This document shows positions 27,279 through 35,764 of a DNA stretch of 64,000 nucleotides, one piece after another. A model generated the notes under the pieces. It saw only the letters and a list, made by a program, of their open reading frames with translations. It did no database searches and was not told where the DNA came from. The translations under genes and the position numbers were made by a program. The DNA lies in assembly GCA_004193595.1 (NCBI GenBank), contig RPGQ01000010.1, positions 1-64,000 of the forward strand, read 5' to 3'. The DNA comes from Desulfobacteraceae bacterium Eth-SRB2. Lineage in GTDB: Bacteria; Desulfobacterota; Desulfobacteria; Desulfobacterales; UBA11574. How positions within the stretch are numbered: the stretch's first letter is position 1; each line of letters starts with the position of its first letter.

Positions 27279-27467
27279 TTAAAGTTCGATCAATTCTTTC
27301 GAATAAACCCTTTTGGGCAGTTTTGCCTTAGCCTGTTCAATGGTTTCATCAAGCAATTTTCGAATGTGAATAATTTTTTCTTTAGTATACATGTTATCTC
27401 TATATGCATTGCGCCCCATGGACATTCTAAATTCCAGGTTATCACAAAAGCCAATTAATTGGTCCAT
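27279..27467 (-). pseudogene. internal fragment of a Fic-family gene
   Basis: The 62-codon frame ends IRKLLDETIEQAKAKLPK, RVYSKELIEL, then TAA. This matches the linker and start of the winged helix following the Fic domain. After the stop, the next codons still read FAK, comparable with FAQPYC in the fragment at 22326-22407. The catalytic HPFxxGNGR region is absent upstream. The 27-base stretch at 27271-27297 and that at 22381-22407 agree at 24 positions. Confidence 0.55.
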
Positions 27468-27537
27468 TTATTATATTTTCATGATATTCCGTAACGTTCC
27501 GTGATAACTATACCAATAAATATAAATAAAGATCATA

Positions 27538-28863
27538 TTAAGTTAGGGGAAAACGTGCTGCAAGATAGAGAGGATAATGATGAATGCTGTTTTTATGATC
27601 GATGTTCAAATTCTTAGCGCTCATAACCGTTCGATAGGGTGGGTTATACTTATCCGAAAAAACCTTTAGGCTTTTTGCCTGGGTCACCCAACCGGACTTT
27701 ACCTCCACAGGTAGGACCTTTCCATGTTTTTCCCTTAAAAATTCAACTTCAGCGGTTTTTTCTCTCCATGAATAAATCTGTGGGGTTCCTGCATACCTAA
27801 ACTCCTGGGCAATGAAGTTTTCGGCAAAATATCCTTTATAGGTTCCGTAATCATAATCGAGTATGGTTTTTGGTGGTAATTGGCTCATTGCGCCCAGCAT
27901 TCCCACATCAAAGAAACAGAGTTGAAAGCGGTTTTCCGCAGTGTATGCAGAAAAAGGGAATTCACCGCTGTTTACAATATAAATCTTGATAATAAGTCCT
28001 GCGGTATTCAGCCAATCAATTGGGCCGGCCAGCTTCGAATATGCTTTGATTCCCGGGACCACACCTTTGAATCTGAATTTTGGCGTTGAACCATCCTGCG
28101 CTCTGGCCAACTGGGCCGGAATATTTTTCCATATACGTTCGATATGCATGGCGTTCTGCTTGCCTGAATGCTTTGCAATATCAGCAAGATATGCATTTAT
28201 CAGATTTGTCTGCCGCTTCCTTACGGTCATAAGCGATAGAAATAAATCTACTTTGTAGTCCAAATAAGTCTGAATTATTTCCGGCAATCCCCCCACAACA
28301 AAATATATTTTCAATTGATCCCACAAAAGAGAATGGGCGGTTTCCGGAATAACGGTATCAAGGGCGCAATTCTGCAAAACATCAAGCAAACGAATTTCTC
28401 CTGACGCAGCCAGAAACTCCTCAAAACACATGGGAAACATTTCAATCTGGTCAACTTTGCCTACTGGAAAGGAACTGTTTCCAAGATGTATTCCCAACAA
28501 TGATCCTGCAGCACATATTGACAAACCGGCCAACTGCTCCTGGAAATATTTGAGGCTGGTCAAAGCCCTCGGACACGCCTGAATCTCATCAAAAATAATG
28601 AGATCCTTTTCCGTGTCTATGGACGATTCAACATAAAAGCTAAGATCCTGCAATATGCGCTTGGGTTTTAGGTCGTTGATAAAAATCCGACTCAACGCCT
28701 CGTCTTCTTCGAAATTCACATAATGAAATTTATCAAAAGCCTTTCGGCCAAACCGCTTTAAAATATATGTTTTACCGACCTGACGGGTGCCCTTTAAAAT
28801 AAGCGGCTTTCGATTTTTTCTGTTTTTCCATTCCTCAAGCTTTTGATAAATTTTTCTTTTCAT
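27538..28863 (-). CDS. AAA+ ATPase with DUF4143 domain (COG1373)
   Basis: About 441 residues. Walker A is LKGTRQVGKTYILK, Walker B is LIIFDEIQACP, and sensor-like CAAGSLLGI follows. The C-terminal DUF4143 part ends with a nuclease-like VEFLREKHGKVLPVEVKSGW. Such proteins are common in mobile and defence regions; their targets are unknown. The ATG at 28863 begins the family-typical MKRKIYQKLEEW. A GTG ten codons earlier lies inside an F5 repeat and is less likely. Confidence 0.85.
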   Translation of the reverse strand: MKRKIYQKLEEWKNRKNRKPLILKGTRQVGKTYILKRFGRKAFDKFHYVNFEEDEALSRIFINDLKPKRILQDLSFYVESSIDTEKDLIIFDEIQACPRALTSLKYFQEQLAGLSICAAGSLLGIHLGNSSFPVGKVDQIEMFPMCFEEFLAASGEIRLLDVLQNCALDTVIPETAHSLLWDQLKIYFVVGGLPEIIQTYLDYKVDLFLSLMTVRKRQTNLINAYLADIAKHSGKQNAMHIERIWKNIPAQLARAQDGSTPKFRFKGVVPGIKAYSKLAGPIDWLNTAGLIIKIYIVNSGEFPFSAYTAENRFQLCFFDVGMLGAMSQLPPKTILDYDYGTYKGYFAENFIAQEFRYAGTPQIYSWREKTAEVEFLREKHGKVLPVEVKSGWVTQAKSLKVFSDKYNPPYRTVMSAKNLNIDHKNSIHHYPLYLAARFPLT

Positions 28864-28884
28864 GTCCTTGTTTTTTATTCTGTA

Positions 28885-29110
28885 ACCGTTCACGGTTCAA
28901 AGTTTCAGGGGTTCAAGGTTTCATTCTTGTCCCCAAACTACATTTGATATGCGTATTTACGAGAAAAGTGTCAGTTTCGTCAGTCCTAATCCAAAATTTG
29001 AAGATAGATTGGCAATTACCTGGGAAAATGAACATTTGTAAAAAGGACTTCATATCTTCAATGCCCTCTTTGTCCTTAACCTTGAACGTTGAACACTGAA
29101 CCGTGAACAG
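28885..29110. repeat. F5 inverted-repeat element, copy A
   Basis: The ends are CCGTTCACGGTTCAAAG and GAACACTGAACCGTGAACAG, forming inverted arms of GGTTCA/TGAACC words. The inner sequence is shared, in opposite orientation, with copy B at 53296-53520 at roughly 85 per cent identity by eye. It carries the small ORF at 28949-29041. The element fills the start of the 620-base gap before the next gene. Confidence 0.75.
28949..29041 (+). CDS. 30-residue ORF carried by F5 repeat, copy A
   Basis: ATG to TAA gives MRIYEKSVSFVSPNPKF and so on, ending WENEHL. Copy B encodes a 30-residue product of the same length with 25 identical residues. Of ten base differences in this frame, about six fall at third codon positions, which is what coding constraint would give. 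No ribosome site is obvious. It could be a real microprotein or the fossil of a longer gene. Confidence 0.4.
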   Translation: MRIYEKSVSFVSPNPKFEDRLAITWENEHL

Positions 29111-29144
29111 ATACTTTATTCTTAACAAATTAGTGTATAATTAA

Positions 29145-29194
29145 TAGTGATCACTAAAGTAATAATGGTGATACTTTCTGGTATCACTTTATTT
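29145..29194. promoter_or_regulatory. palindrome plus hairpin in AT-rich gap
   Basis: TAGTGATCACTA (29145-29156) is a perfect 12-base palindrome. It is followed by GTGATAC-TTTCTG-GTATCAC (29168-29187) and TTTATTT. The first could be an operator and the second a small terminator. From 29195 to 29516 the gap is AT-rich and I see no gene; it should contain the promoter of the helicase gene at 29517. Confidence 0.4.
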
Positions 29195-29516
29195 AATTTT
29201 ATGCAACTAATTAATATATACTTTATCATATTTATTTTTCGTTATGAGAAATGTTTGATAATATAGTTTTGTTATTTCGAAAATAACATGTAACGGGCTA
29301 ACTCAAATATTTTAGCCTAATTGTGCATAGAATCCATATGCAAATTGAAATGTACTTTTAAGTTGAGATTCAGACTGAAAATTAAGTGCATGATGAAAAT
29401 AATTATGGTATTAGACATGCGGTTATTCTTGTTCGTCGAATTCGTTGATATATAGATGGGCATCTACACGATCATGATAGCATGTTTTCCGGCACCTGAT
29501 ATTATAAAGTATTCTT

Positions 29517-31850
29517 ATGGCAAAGGTAAAATCAAAAAAAAGACAGGCTAAACGCAAGACCAAACTAAAAAAGCGACGGAGCAAACTAACGGTTAACACC
29601 CAAAAGGAAAGGGCCGATTATTTTTTTCATGAGGCGCTCTGGTATTGGGACCAGATGGATCGTGAAAAAGCGCTGGCGCTTGTAACAAAAGCTCTGAGGT
29701 ATGATCCGGAAAACCCGGAAATGCTCGAATCACTGGTGGATTTGGGCTATGAAATGCAACTGCCGGATATTATGAGAAAGGGCCTTTTAGCGCTTTACAA
29801 AAACGGAAAGATCGAGAATGATCAGCAAATTACATTGTGCGATCTTTTGGCAAGGGACGAACAATATAATCTGGCCATTGATGTTGCCGAGAACTTGCTG
29901 AATCTGCTTCCCCGAATAAAAATCCGTAATAAACGGAAAATACGATCCGACACGATTAAACTCCAGGACTACTGCCGAAGACAGTTGGAATTTTCGCAAA
30001 ATTCGGCTGTAATTCGTAAAAGAACGAGCCCCAAGCCTTCGCGATCGGAAACCGTGGAACCTGCAACACCTCTGCCCAAAAGCAAACCTTTAAAGAAACC
30101 TTCAGCCAAGGCACCGCTTCAGAACATACCGATTTCAATTGAAGTGGATGCTGCCTCTTTCACCAAGCCGCTGTCCCAGGGGCATCTCACGTTTTATGAA
30201 AATTACAGCCTTTCTCTTGAAGCGTATCAAATCCGATTCAAAGAATCTTTTGAAAGCCTCATCTGTTTTACGAACCTGAAGGGTGTTCGCTCTTTATGGT
30301 ATCAGGAAGAAACCGCCCGCAAGGTGTTAAAACGTTTTCGTGGACGCGCCCTGCTGTCGGACGAAGTAGGCCTCGGAAAAACCATTGAAGCATCCATCGT
30401 GCTTAAGGAATATATTCAGCGGGGCATGGTGAAAAGTGCCCTGATTTTAACCCCCACATCCCTTGTGAGCCAGTGGAAAGACGAGTTGCGGACAAAATTC
30501 GGACTCGATTTTTTGTCTACCGATGATCCGAATCACCGGAAAAAAGGAAATCGTTTCTGGAAGGCGCCTTTTATTCTTGCTTCCATTAATTTTGCCAAAT
30601 CAAAGAAAAACTTTTCGCTGGTCACAGAACGGGAGTATGACATCGTTATTGTTGATGAGGCCCATCATCTGAAAAACCGGAACACCTTAAACTGGAAACT
30701 GGTTAATACTTTGAAAAAGCGATTTTTGCTGCTGCTAACAGCTACACCGGTGGAAAACAATCTGCTGGAACTTTACAATCTAATTACATTGCTGAAACCC
30801 GGTCAATTAAAAACCGCTTCTGAATTTCGCAAGGAATTCATGACGCGCGGTGATCCTACCGATCCCCAAAATCGCAGCCGACTCAAAGCACTTCTAGAAG
30901 AGGTTATGATCCGCAACACTCGTGCGCTGGCCAAAATCGGACTGCCGCCCCGTTTCGCCCATACCATACGAGTAGATCCGAGCAGGAGTGAAAAAGAGCT
31001 TTACGAGAGAATTACTGCTCTGGTTCAAGATATCAATACTACTGATGGAGTTGGCCGCAAGCTGTTGCTTAAAAACTTGCTGGCCGAAGCTGGATCATCC
31101 CCTCGTGCGGTGAGCATGACCCTGTCGCGTATGCTGTGTAAAAAAGACCTTCTACTGCACCATCAAAAAGAGATTCGGGCAATAAACAACCTTTGCCGTT
31201 CCATGGATGATACTCGCAAAAACCGGGTGCTGCTGAAGCTGATACGATCGTCTCCCGAAAAAAATATCATCTTTGTCAAATATCTGGACACCCTGGATCA
31301 TCTGTCGGATTTTTTGGCGTGGAATAAAATTTCCCATTCCCTGTTTCACGGTCGACTGAATAACCGCAGCAAGGATGAGCAAATAAGAAAATTCCAGGAG
31401 GAAACGGACATTTTACTGACGACGGAGATCGGCGGGGAAGGTCGAAATCTCCAGTTCTGTCACCAGATGATTAACTATGATCTTCCGTGGAATCCAATGA
31501 AGATCGAGCAGCGTATCGGCCGCATCCACCGGATTGGGCAGGAAAAAGAAGTCACTATCTACAACCTGTGTGCCACGGGCAGCGCCGAAGACTATATTCT
31601 TGAAGTGCTTGATAAAAAGATCAATATGTTTGAGCTGGTCATCGGCGAAATCGACATGATTCTGGGTCGTATCCGGGGCGAGAAGGAATTTTCCGATATG
31701 GTCTATGACATCTGGGTCCAATCGGATTCTGACGCGGAAAGAAAAAAAAGGTTCGATCAACTGGCCGGCCGTTTGAAGCGCAACAAATCCAGTTATGAAA
31801 AGACCAAGGTCCTGGATGAGAAGCTGTTTGGAGAAAACTATGAAATTTGA
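29517..31850 (+). CDS. SNF2-family helicase with N-terminal TPR-like region
   Basis: 777 residues. A very basic N-terminus (KSKKRQAKRKTKLKKRRSK) leads into helical repeats like TPRs (about 28-140). The SNF2 ATPase has LLSDEVGLGKTIEASI near 284, VDEAHHLKN near 380, LLTATP and motif VI QRIGRIHRIGQ near 664. It overlaps the next gene by 11 bases. Unlike the PLD-helicase at 11032 it has no HxK domain. A role in DNA repair or in defence is possible; the pairing with a zinc-ribbon protein is the main clue. Confidence 0.85.
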   Translation: MAKVKSKKRQAKRKTKLKKRRSKLTVNTQKERADYFFHEALWYWDQMDREKALALVTKALRYDPENPEMLESLVDLGYEMQLPDIMRKGLLALYKNGKIENDQQITLCDLLARDEQYNLAIDVAENLLNLLPRIKIRNKRKIRSDTIKLQDYCRRQLEFSQNSAVIRKRTSPKPSRSETVEPATPLPKSKPLKKPSAKAPLQNIPISIEVDAASFTKPLSQGHLTFYENYSLSLEAYQIRFKESFESLICFTNLKGVRSLWYQEETARKVLKRFRGRALLSDEVGLGKTIEASIVLKEYIQRGMVKSALILTPTSLVSQWKDELRTKFGLDFLSTDDPNHRKKGNRFWKAPFILASINFAKSKKNFSLVTEREYDIVIVDEAHHLKNRNTLNWKLVNTLKKRFLLLLTATPVENNLLELYNLITLLKPGQLKTASEFRKEFMTRGDPTDPQNRSRLKALLEEVMIRNTRALAKIGLPPRFAHTIRVDPSRSEKELYERITALVQDINTTDGVGRKLLLKNLLAEAGSSPRAVSMTLSRMLCKKDLLLHHQKEIRAINNLCRSMDDTRKNRVLLKLIRSSPEKNIIFVKYLDTLDHLSDFLAWNKISHSLFHGRLNNRSKDEQIRKFQEETDILLTTEIGGEGRNLQFCHQMINYDLPWNPMKIEQRIGRIHRIGQEKEVTIYNLCATGSAEDYILEVLDKKINMFELVIGEIDMILGRIRGEKEFSDMVYDIWVQSDSDAERKKRFDQLAGRLKRNKSSYEKTKVLDEKLFGENYEI

Positions 31851-32901
31851 TTCGGATCAATCTTTGGAGCGTTTTGTCTGCCGGTTTCTTGAAAATCGTG
31901 GTGCGATGATAGAAAAAAGCTCCCAGGGTTTTGACGTGCTTTTGCCCGATCATTTGTCCAACTTGCTGGAAACCCCTGAATTTATCCAAATCGATACAGA
32001 TCCGGATTCGGGATCAGGCTATTCGGTCAATTTCGGCTCGACTTTATTGGAAAAAATTGTAACTGCGGCTTGCGGAACTGCAGCATTGGTTGAATGTGAT
32101 TTGTGCTTTGATTATATTAAAAGCCAGGGGTTTGACAAGCTGATCAGGAATCAGTTTACCTTTCACGGAGCTGTGGGCAAGGTTGAAAGTTTTGCGGAGG
32201 TTAGGGCCGAATATCTGCTGATGACCTGTAAGTATCTGGCCCAAAGCGATGAGCAAAAGGAAGGTCTTATCAGACTGATATTCAATCTTGAGACCGGTGC
32301 CCGGATTGATGACATGGAGCAGAATATCAGGCTATCTGTCAGCGAGTTTCAAACAAAAGAAAAACCCGTTAGCTGGAGAGAAGGAAAGATCCGGAAAATC
32401 ATAGAATGGGTCGAACTTCATACAAAGGCAGTTTTGAAAGAAGAAATAGCACCATTTGAGAACAGCATGAACCGAAGGTTTCGCCGTGATGTGGCAAGCC
32501 TGGAAGAGTATTATGCCGGTCTGGAACAGGAAATGACAAAAAGCCTTGAAAGACCGGGGCTTTCCGGTCAACTGATCCAGGACCGCCAAAAAAAAATCGG
32601 TCTGCTACCCGATGAACTGGCACGAAAAACCGACGACCTGTTTAAAAAATACAGCATACGAGTCAATATAAAACTTTGTGGCGCCATGCTGATACGGACC
32701 CAGGCGGTCAAGGTTCTGTATCGGTTATCTGTCGGCAGAAAGCAGCATCGTCTTACCCTGATTTACAATCCCGCCAACAAATTTATGGATCCCGTGGTGT
32801 GTAAAGGTTGCGGCGTCAGTACCTTTAGGGTTAATTTTTGCCGTTACCTCCACCCGCTGTGCCCGAATTGCAGCCAGGAATGTCCTGTATGCAAAAAATG
32901 A
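31840..32901 (+). CDS. zinc-ribbon protein paired with SNF2 helicase
   Basis: 353 residues, unknown family. The ATG at 31840 lies inside the end of the helicase gene, so they are translationally coupled. A globular N-terminal half is followed by a helical, coiled-coil-like segment (about 180-270) and a C-terminal ribbon with CKGCG and CPNCSQECPVC, giving at least two CxxC knuckles for zinc. It may serve as the DNA- or protein-binding adaptor of the helicase. I do not recognise a named family. Confidence 0.75.
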   Translation: MKFDSDQSLERFVCRFLENRGAMIEKSSQGFDVLLPDHLSNLLETPEFIQIDTDPDSGSGYSVNFGSTLLEKIVTAACGTAALVECDLCFDYIKSQGFDKLIRNQFTFHGAVGKVESFAEVRAEYLLMTCKYLAQSDEQKEGLIRLIFNLETGARIDDMEQNIRLSVSEFQTKEKPVSWREGKIRKIIEWVELHTKAVLKEEIAPFENSMNRRFRRDVASLEEYYAGLEQEMTKSLERPGLSGQLIQDRQKKIGLLPDELARKTDDLFKKYSIRVNIKLCGAMLIRTQAVKVLYRLSVGRKQHRLTLIYNPANKFMDPVVCKGCGVSTFRVNFCRYLHPLCPNCSQECPVCKK

Positions 32902-32927
32902 CCAAATTATCTTATGAAAATTTTATT

Positions 32928-33401
32928 TTAATCATCATTTTCAGTGCTTGCTGGTTCATTATCGATTTTTAGAGAATACGTAATATTTTTTATTTCGCTT
33001 TTGTCAACATAATCCGGTACAGGGGAATCATCTTCAATCAGATCATCAATTTCGACAACTTCGTCTTCAATCTTATCTTCAGCCGCCGGGCCTTCCTGTT
33101 CATTTTTCATAAGATCGTGGTCGTCAAAAACCAGCTCAACGGATTGATCATTTCCGGATTCATACATATTTGTAACTGCTACAGCTATTTCTTTTGCGTA
33201 TATCTTGATCGGAAACAGATTTTTAGTCCTCAAGGTCTGGATAAGAAAATCTTCCCCTTTCGCAATTGCTGATGTTACAGACTCATCATCAAATGTCTCC
33301 TCACAGAGAAATGAAAACATTTCTTTATCCAACTCGGCAAATTCTTTAATTATAAGCTTGGTTTTTTCATCGTTTTTTAAAATCAAGTATTTTTGTTTCA
33401 T
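32928..33401 (-). CDS. acidic protein of unknown function
   Basis: 157 residues, convergent with the zinc-ribbon gene. The start at 33401 (MKQKYLILKNDEK) has AGGGGAA seven bases upstream; a longer frame reaches into a GC-rich hairpin and is rejected. The first 100 residues look globular (EMFSFLCEETFDDESVTSAI), the last 60 are strongly acidic with DDLIEDDSPVPDYV. It could be a DNA mimic or a chaperone-like partner, but nothing more can be said. Confidence 0.6.
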   Translation of the reverse strand: MKQKYLILKNDEKTKLIIKEFAELDKEMFSFLCEETFDDESVTSAIAKGEDFLIQTLRTKNLFPIKIYAKEIAVAVTNMYESGNDQSVELVFDDHDLMKNEQEGPAAEDKIEDEVVEIDDLIEDDSPVPDYVDKSEIKNITYSLKIDNEPASTENDD

Positions 33402-33640
33402 GGTCGATTTCCCCTTATACAATTCGTCTTTGATCAATTTACAAAAAGTCAAATTCATCAAACAGTTAGTGCATAACCCGGACAAGCCCGCCCTCCTGCC
33501 AGGCGGAGTGAGGCGGACGGGCCGGAACCAAAAATATCTGCCACAAAGACACAAAGGATATATTTATTTTGCCCTGAAAAACCTGGTCCTTTGGGCCAGG
33601 TCAGAGTTCTCTGGCTCTGCCTGAAGAATCGCTGCAAGAG
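33402..33640. other. intergenic region with GC-rich hairpins
   Basis: No gene seen. GCCCGCC...GGCGGACGGGC (about 33488-33523) and ACCTGG-TCCTTTGGG-CCAGGT (about 33580-33600) are small hairpins. Confidence 0.4.
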
Positions 33641-33830
33641 TTTGAAGTGAACTAAAGTTTAAAGTGAGCTAAAGTTGTGGATTCCGCCTTCGGCGAAGCC
33701 AATTTAAAAAAGGATAGAATTCATTAACTTCAGGCACTTTAGATCACTTTAGGCACTTTAAACTTTGAAATTAAATGGATAAACCAGATATTATGCGTAA
33801 TCGTATTTAAGAATACGCGTACCTAGGGAA
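33641..33830. repeat. F6 inverted-repeat element, copy 1
   Basis: The left arm carries TTTGAAGTGAACTAAAGTTT and AAGTGAGCTAAAGT; the right arm carries the inverse words ACTTTAGATCACTTTAGGCA. The right flank GTAATCGTATTTAAGAATAC is also present beside copy 2 at 35531-35742, so the repeat unit extends beyond the arms. Confidence 0.65.
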
Positions 33831-33934
33831 CTAATATTTTGTCGGAAATCATAAAAAACAGGCCATGTCAACTAACAATAACAAAAATATTGACCTGTGA
33901 TTTGCAAAATGATAATTAAAAGTTCAAGTTACTC

Positions 33935-34022
33935 GGAGGGATGGCTGAGTGGTCGAAAGCGGCGGTCTTGAAAACCGTTGAGTGTAACAGCTCCGTGGGT
34001 TCGAATCCTACTCCCTCCGCCA
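33935..34022 (+). tRNA. tRNA-Ser (anticodon TGA)
   Basis: The acceptor stem GGAGGGA pairs with TCCCTCC, followed by discriminator G and encoded CCA. The anticodon loop CTTGAAA gives TGA. A long variable arm (class II) and the T-arm GGGTTCGAATCC are present. Confidence 0.95.
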
Positions 34023-34029
34023 TTTAATT

Positions 34030-34203
34030 GAGACCTTTGAAAAACGTTCAATTTTGTTCAAGTCCAAGGAAGGCGAAAATTTTAACCACAGGAATACAGT
34101 AAGTATTTTGAGGATTAAAATTTGAGCCTGTCAAAGCGAAGCGTAGATCCCGATTATCGGGGACGCAGGAATTGGGCAAAAGAGGGCGTTTTGCGAAGGT
34201 CTC
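34030..34203. repeat. F1 inverted-repeat element between the two tRNA genes
   Basis: The ends are GAGACCTTTGAAAAACG and GTTTTGCGAAGGTCTC. It is shared with 47882-48023, but contains an extra insert of about 35 bases (GCGTAGATCCCGATTATCGG...). That insert is a hairpin of its own, with a relative at about 46492-46518 (GCGGAGATCCCGCATAGCGG). Confidence 0.75.
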
Positions 34204-34214
34204 TAACTTTAATC

Positions 34215-34307
34215 GGAGAGATGGCCGAGTCGGCTGAAGGCGCTCGCCTGCTAAGCGAGTGTGGGGCGAAAGTTCCACCGAGGGTTCGAATCCCTCTCTC
34301 TCCGCCA
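34215..34307 (+). tRNA. tRNA-Ser (anticodon GCT)
   Basis: The acceptor GGAGAGA pairs with TCTCTCC, then G and CCA. The anticodon stem-loop CTCGC-CTGCTAA-GCGAG gives GCT. It has a long variable arm and GGGTTCGAATCCC in the T-arm. Confidence 0.95.
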
Positions 34308-34318
34308 GAAAAACAAAA

Positions 34319-34346
34319 AGCCCGATTAAAAAGTCGGGCTTTTTTA
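34319..34346 (+). terminator. Rho-independent terminator after tRNA-Ser(GCT)
   Basis: AGCCCGA (34319-34325) and TCGGGCT (34334-34340) pair around an eight-base A-rich loop and are followed by a run of Ts. An upstream A-run would also let it work for the minus-strand transglycosylase gene. Confidence 0.85.
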
Positions 34347-34388
34347 TTCTCACACCAAAAACTTAGCATTGTTTATGACAAAAGCAGG

Positions 34389-35036
34389 TTAAGCTCTGTC
34401 CATTTCACCCATCATCTGGTCCTTGTAAATCTGATAATATTTAAAGACCTTTTTGATATAGTGTTGGGTTGCCTTGAACGGTGGTATCCCCTGATAATGC
34501 CTTACGTTTCTGCTCCCGGCATTGTATGCCGCAAGAGCCAGTTCCACGTCCCCGTTGAATTGGGTAACCAGCTTTTTGAAATACCGTACCCCGCCGCTTA
34601 TGTTTTGCTTGGGGTTGAAAACATCCTCCACACCCAGCGCCTGGGCAGTTGCCGGCATGAGCTGCATAAGGCCTTTTGCACCTCTTTTGGAAATTGCTCT
34701 GGCATTATATCCGGACTCCGCCATAATGATCGCCTTTACAAGGGCAGGATCAACCTGGTGGCGACTAGCCGTTTGAATGACAATACGATGTAAGAGACGT
34801 TCGGCGTCCTTTCTGCCAATGGATGATAACCTGTGTCCCATGTTGGCATAATCGTATTCCTCTATCAGAGATCCGGAGTTCGCACCCTTTGAAATTGCCG
34901 ATATTTTATCGAGAATCCAGGCAGGCTTACGGCTATTGTAATTGGAGGCAACAGATACACCTATGATCATTATAGAAATGAATAGAAATTTCACAAGTCC
35001 TATTGATAATAGGTGTATAATTAGTTTTTTATCCAT
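34389..35036 (-). CDS. lytic transglycosylase (SLT domain)
   Basis: About 215 residues. A hydrophobic N-terminal segment (IHLLSIGLVKFLFISIMIIG) anchors or exports the protein. The SLT domain shows AIIMAESGYNARAISKRGAK with the catalytic Glu, then GLMQLMPATAQALG, and AAYNAGSRNVRHY. It cleaves peptidoglycan strands in the periplasm. Of three in-frame ATGs, the one at 35036 puts the hydrophobic segment at the very start; starts at 35048 and 35081 cannot be excluded. Confidence 0.88.
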   Translation of the reverse strand: MDKKLIIHLLSIGLVKFLFISIMIIGVSVASNYNSRKPAWILDKISAISKGANSGSLIEEYDYANMGHRLSSIGRKDAERLLHRIVIQTASRHQVDPALVKAIIMAESGYNARAISKRGAKGLMQLMPATAQALGVEDVFNPKQNISGGVRYFKKLVTQFNGDVELALAAYNAGSRNVRHYQGIPPFKATQHYIKKVFKYYQIYKDQMMGEMDRA

Positions 35037-35081
35037 TATAGATCTCATTTTCGTTAGTTGATTACTTAACGATGTTTGCAT

Positions 35082-35311
35082 AAAAAAAGCAGAACTTTAA
35101 ACTATAATCTTTATTTTTTATATGTCAAGCAAAAAAGACTACAATATATTGTGCTTTAACAAAGGATTATGCATATAAATATAAAAGACTTATAATTTTT
35201 TAAAAGCGGTGTTTATACCCTCCCCGACTTTTTTGCAATAATAATATGTTTGTTGTGAAATCCATTGTTGTACCAAATTGGTCAGATAAGAAGTGTGGGA
35301 AGAAATTGCGG
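35082..35311. other. AT-rich intergenic region
   Basis: No gene or clear repeat is seen. It presumably holds the transglycosylase promoter. Confidence 0.4.
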
Positions 35312-35503
35312 TTACAGCGGGGGAAAGGTTATGAAACCGTCGTTCTGCCTTATGACAAGATCTGCCGTAATAATTCCTAACGAAAACAAGCCGTTCAGGA
35401 TAGTTCGAAACTTGTGTTTGTCAAAATTATTTATTGCGTCTACTAATTGCATTGATTCGTAAATACGGTGACGTATTTTATGACAGTCTACCGCATTCAA
35501 CAT
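35312..35503 (-). pseudogene. fragment paralogous to the oxidoreductase small-subunit gene at 36415
   Basis: The 63-codon frame contains FDKHKFRTILNGLFSLGIIT followed by ADLVIRQNDGFITF. The gene at 36415-37128 has FKKHKLLTIMKGPFSLGVIA then ADLKIRKDDRFIIL in its C-terminal half. Only this block of about 45 residues survives. It is most likely the remnant of a duplicated copy on the same strand, 0.9 kb downstream. Confidence 0.6.
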
Positions 35504-35530
35504 AGCGATTGATCATAAAAGTGACTAAAA

Positions 35531-35742
35531 TTTGAAGTGAGCTAAAGTGAACTAAAGTTAAGGAACTCGCCTGGGGCGAGGCCAGTTTAAAAATGATAGG
35601 ATTCATCAACCCCGGAGGAATGGGCTCCACATTCCACAGGGTGAACTTTAGGCACTTTAGATCACTTTTCACTTAACACTTTTAAATAAATTGAATAAAA
35701 CAAATATGATACGTAATCGTATTTAAGAATGCGTGTACTAAA
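35531..35742. repeat. F6 inverted-repeat element, copy 2
   Basis: TTTGAAGTGAGCTAAAGTGA is the left arm; CTTTAGGCACTTTAGATCAC is in the right arm. It is followed by GTAATCGTATTTAAGAATGC as in copy 1. The inner part differs from copy 1. Confidence 0.65.
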
Positions 35743-35764
35743 AGTATTGCTTAACATACTGTTA

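Noticed and set aside
9918..29110. BREX or DISARM as the name of the defence operon
   Set aside because: No PglZ-type phosphatase, BrxC-type or DUF1998 protein is seen; methylase and helicase types overlap only in general terms.
28913..29128. 71-codon minus-strand frame in F5 copy A (tail FWIRTDETDTFLVNTHIKCS) with a 40-residue match in copy B
   Set aside because: Copy B has a stop in the upstream half and substitutions fit coding constraint better on the opposite strand; kept only as the 30-codon ORF.
9900..33400. Prophage
   Set aside because: No capsid, tail, terminase or integrase gene is present; the island has only restriction, helicase and toxin-type genes.
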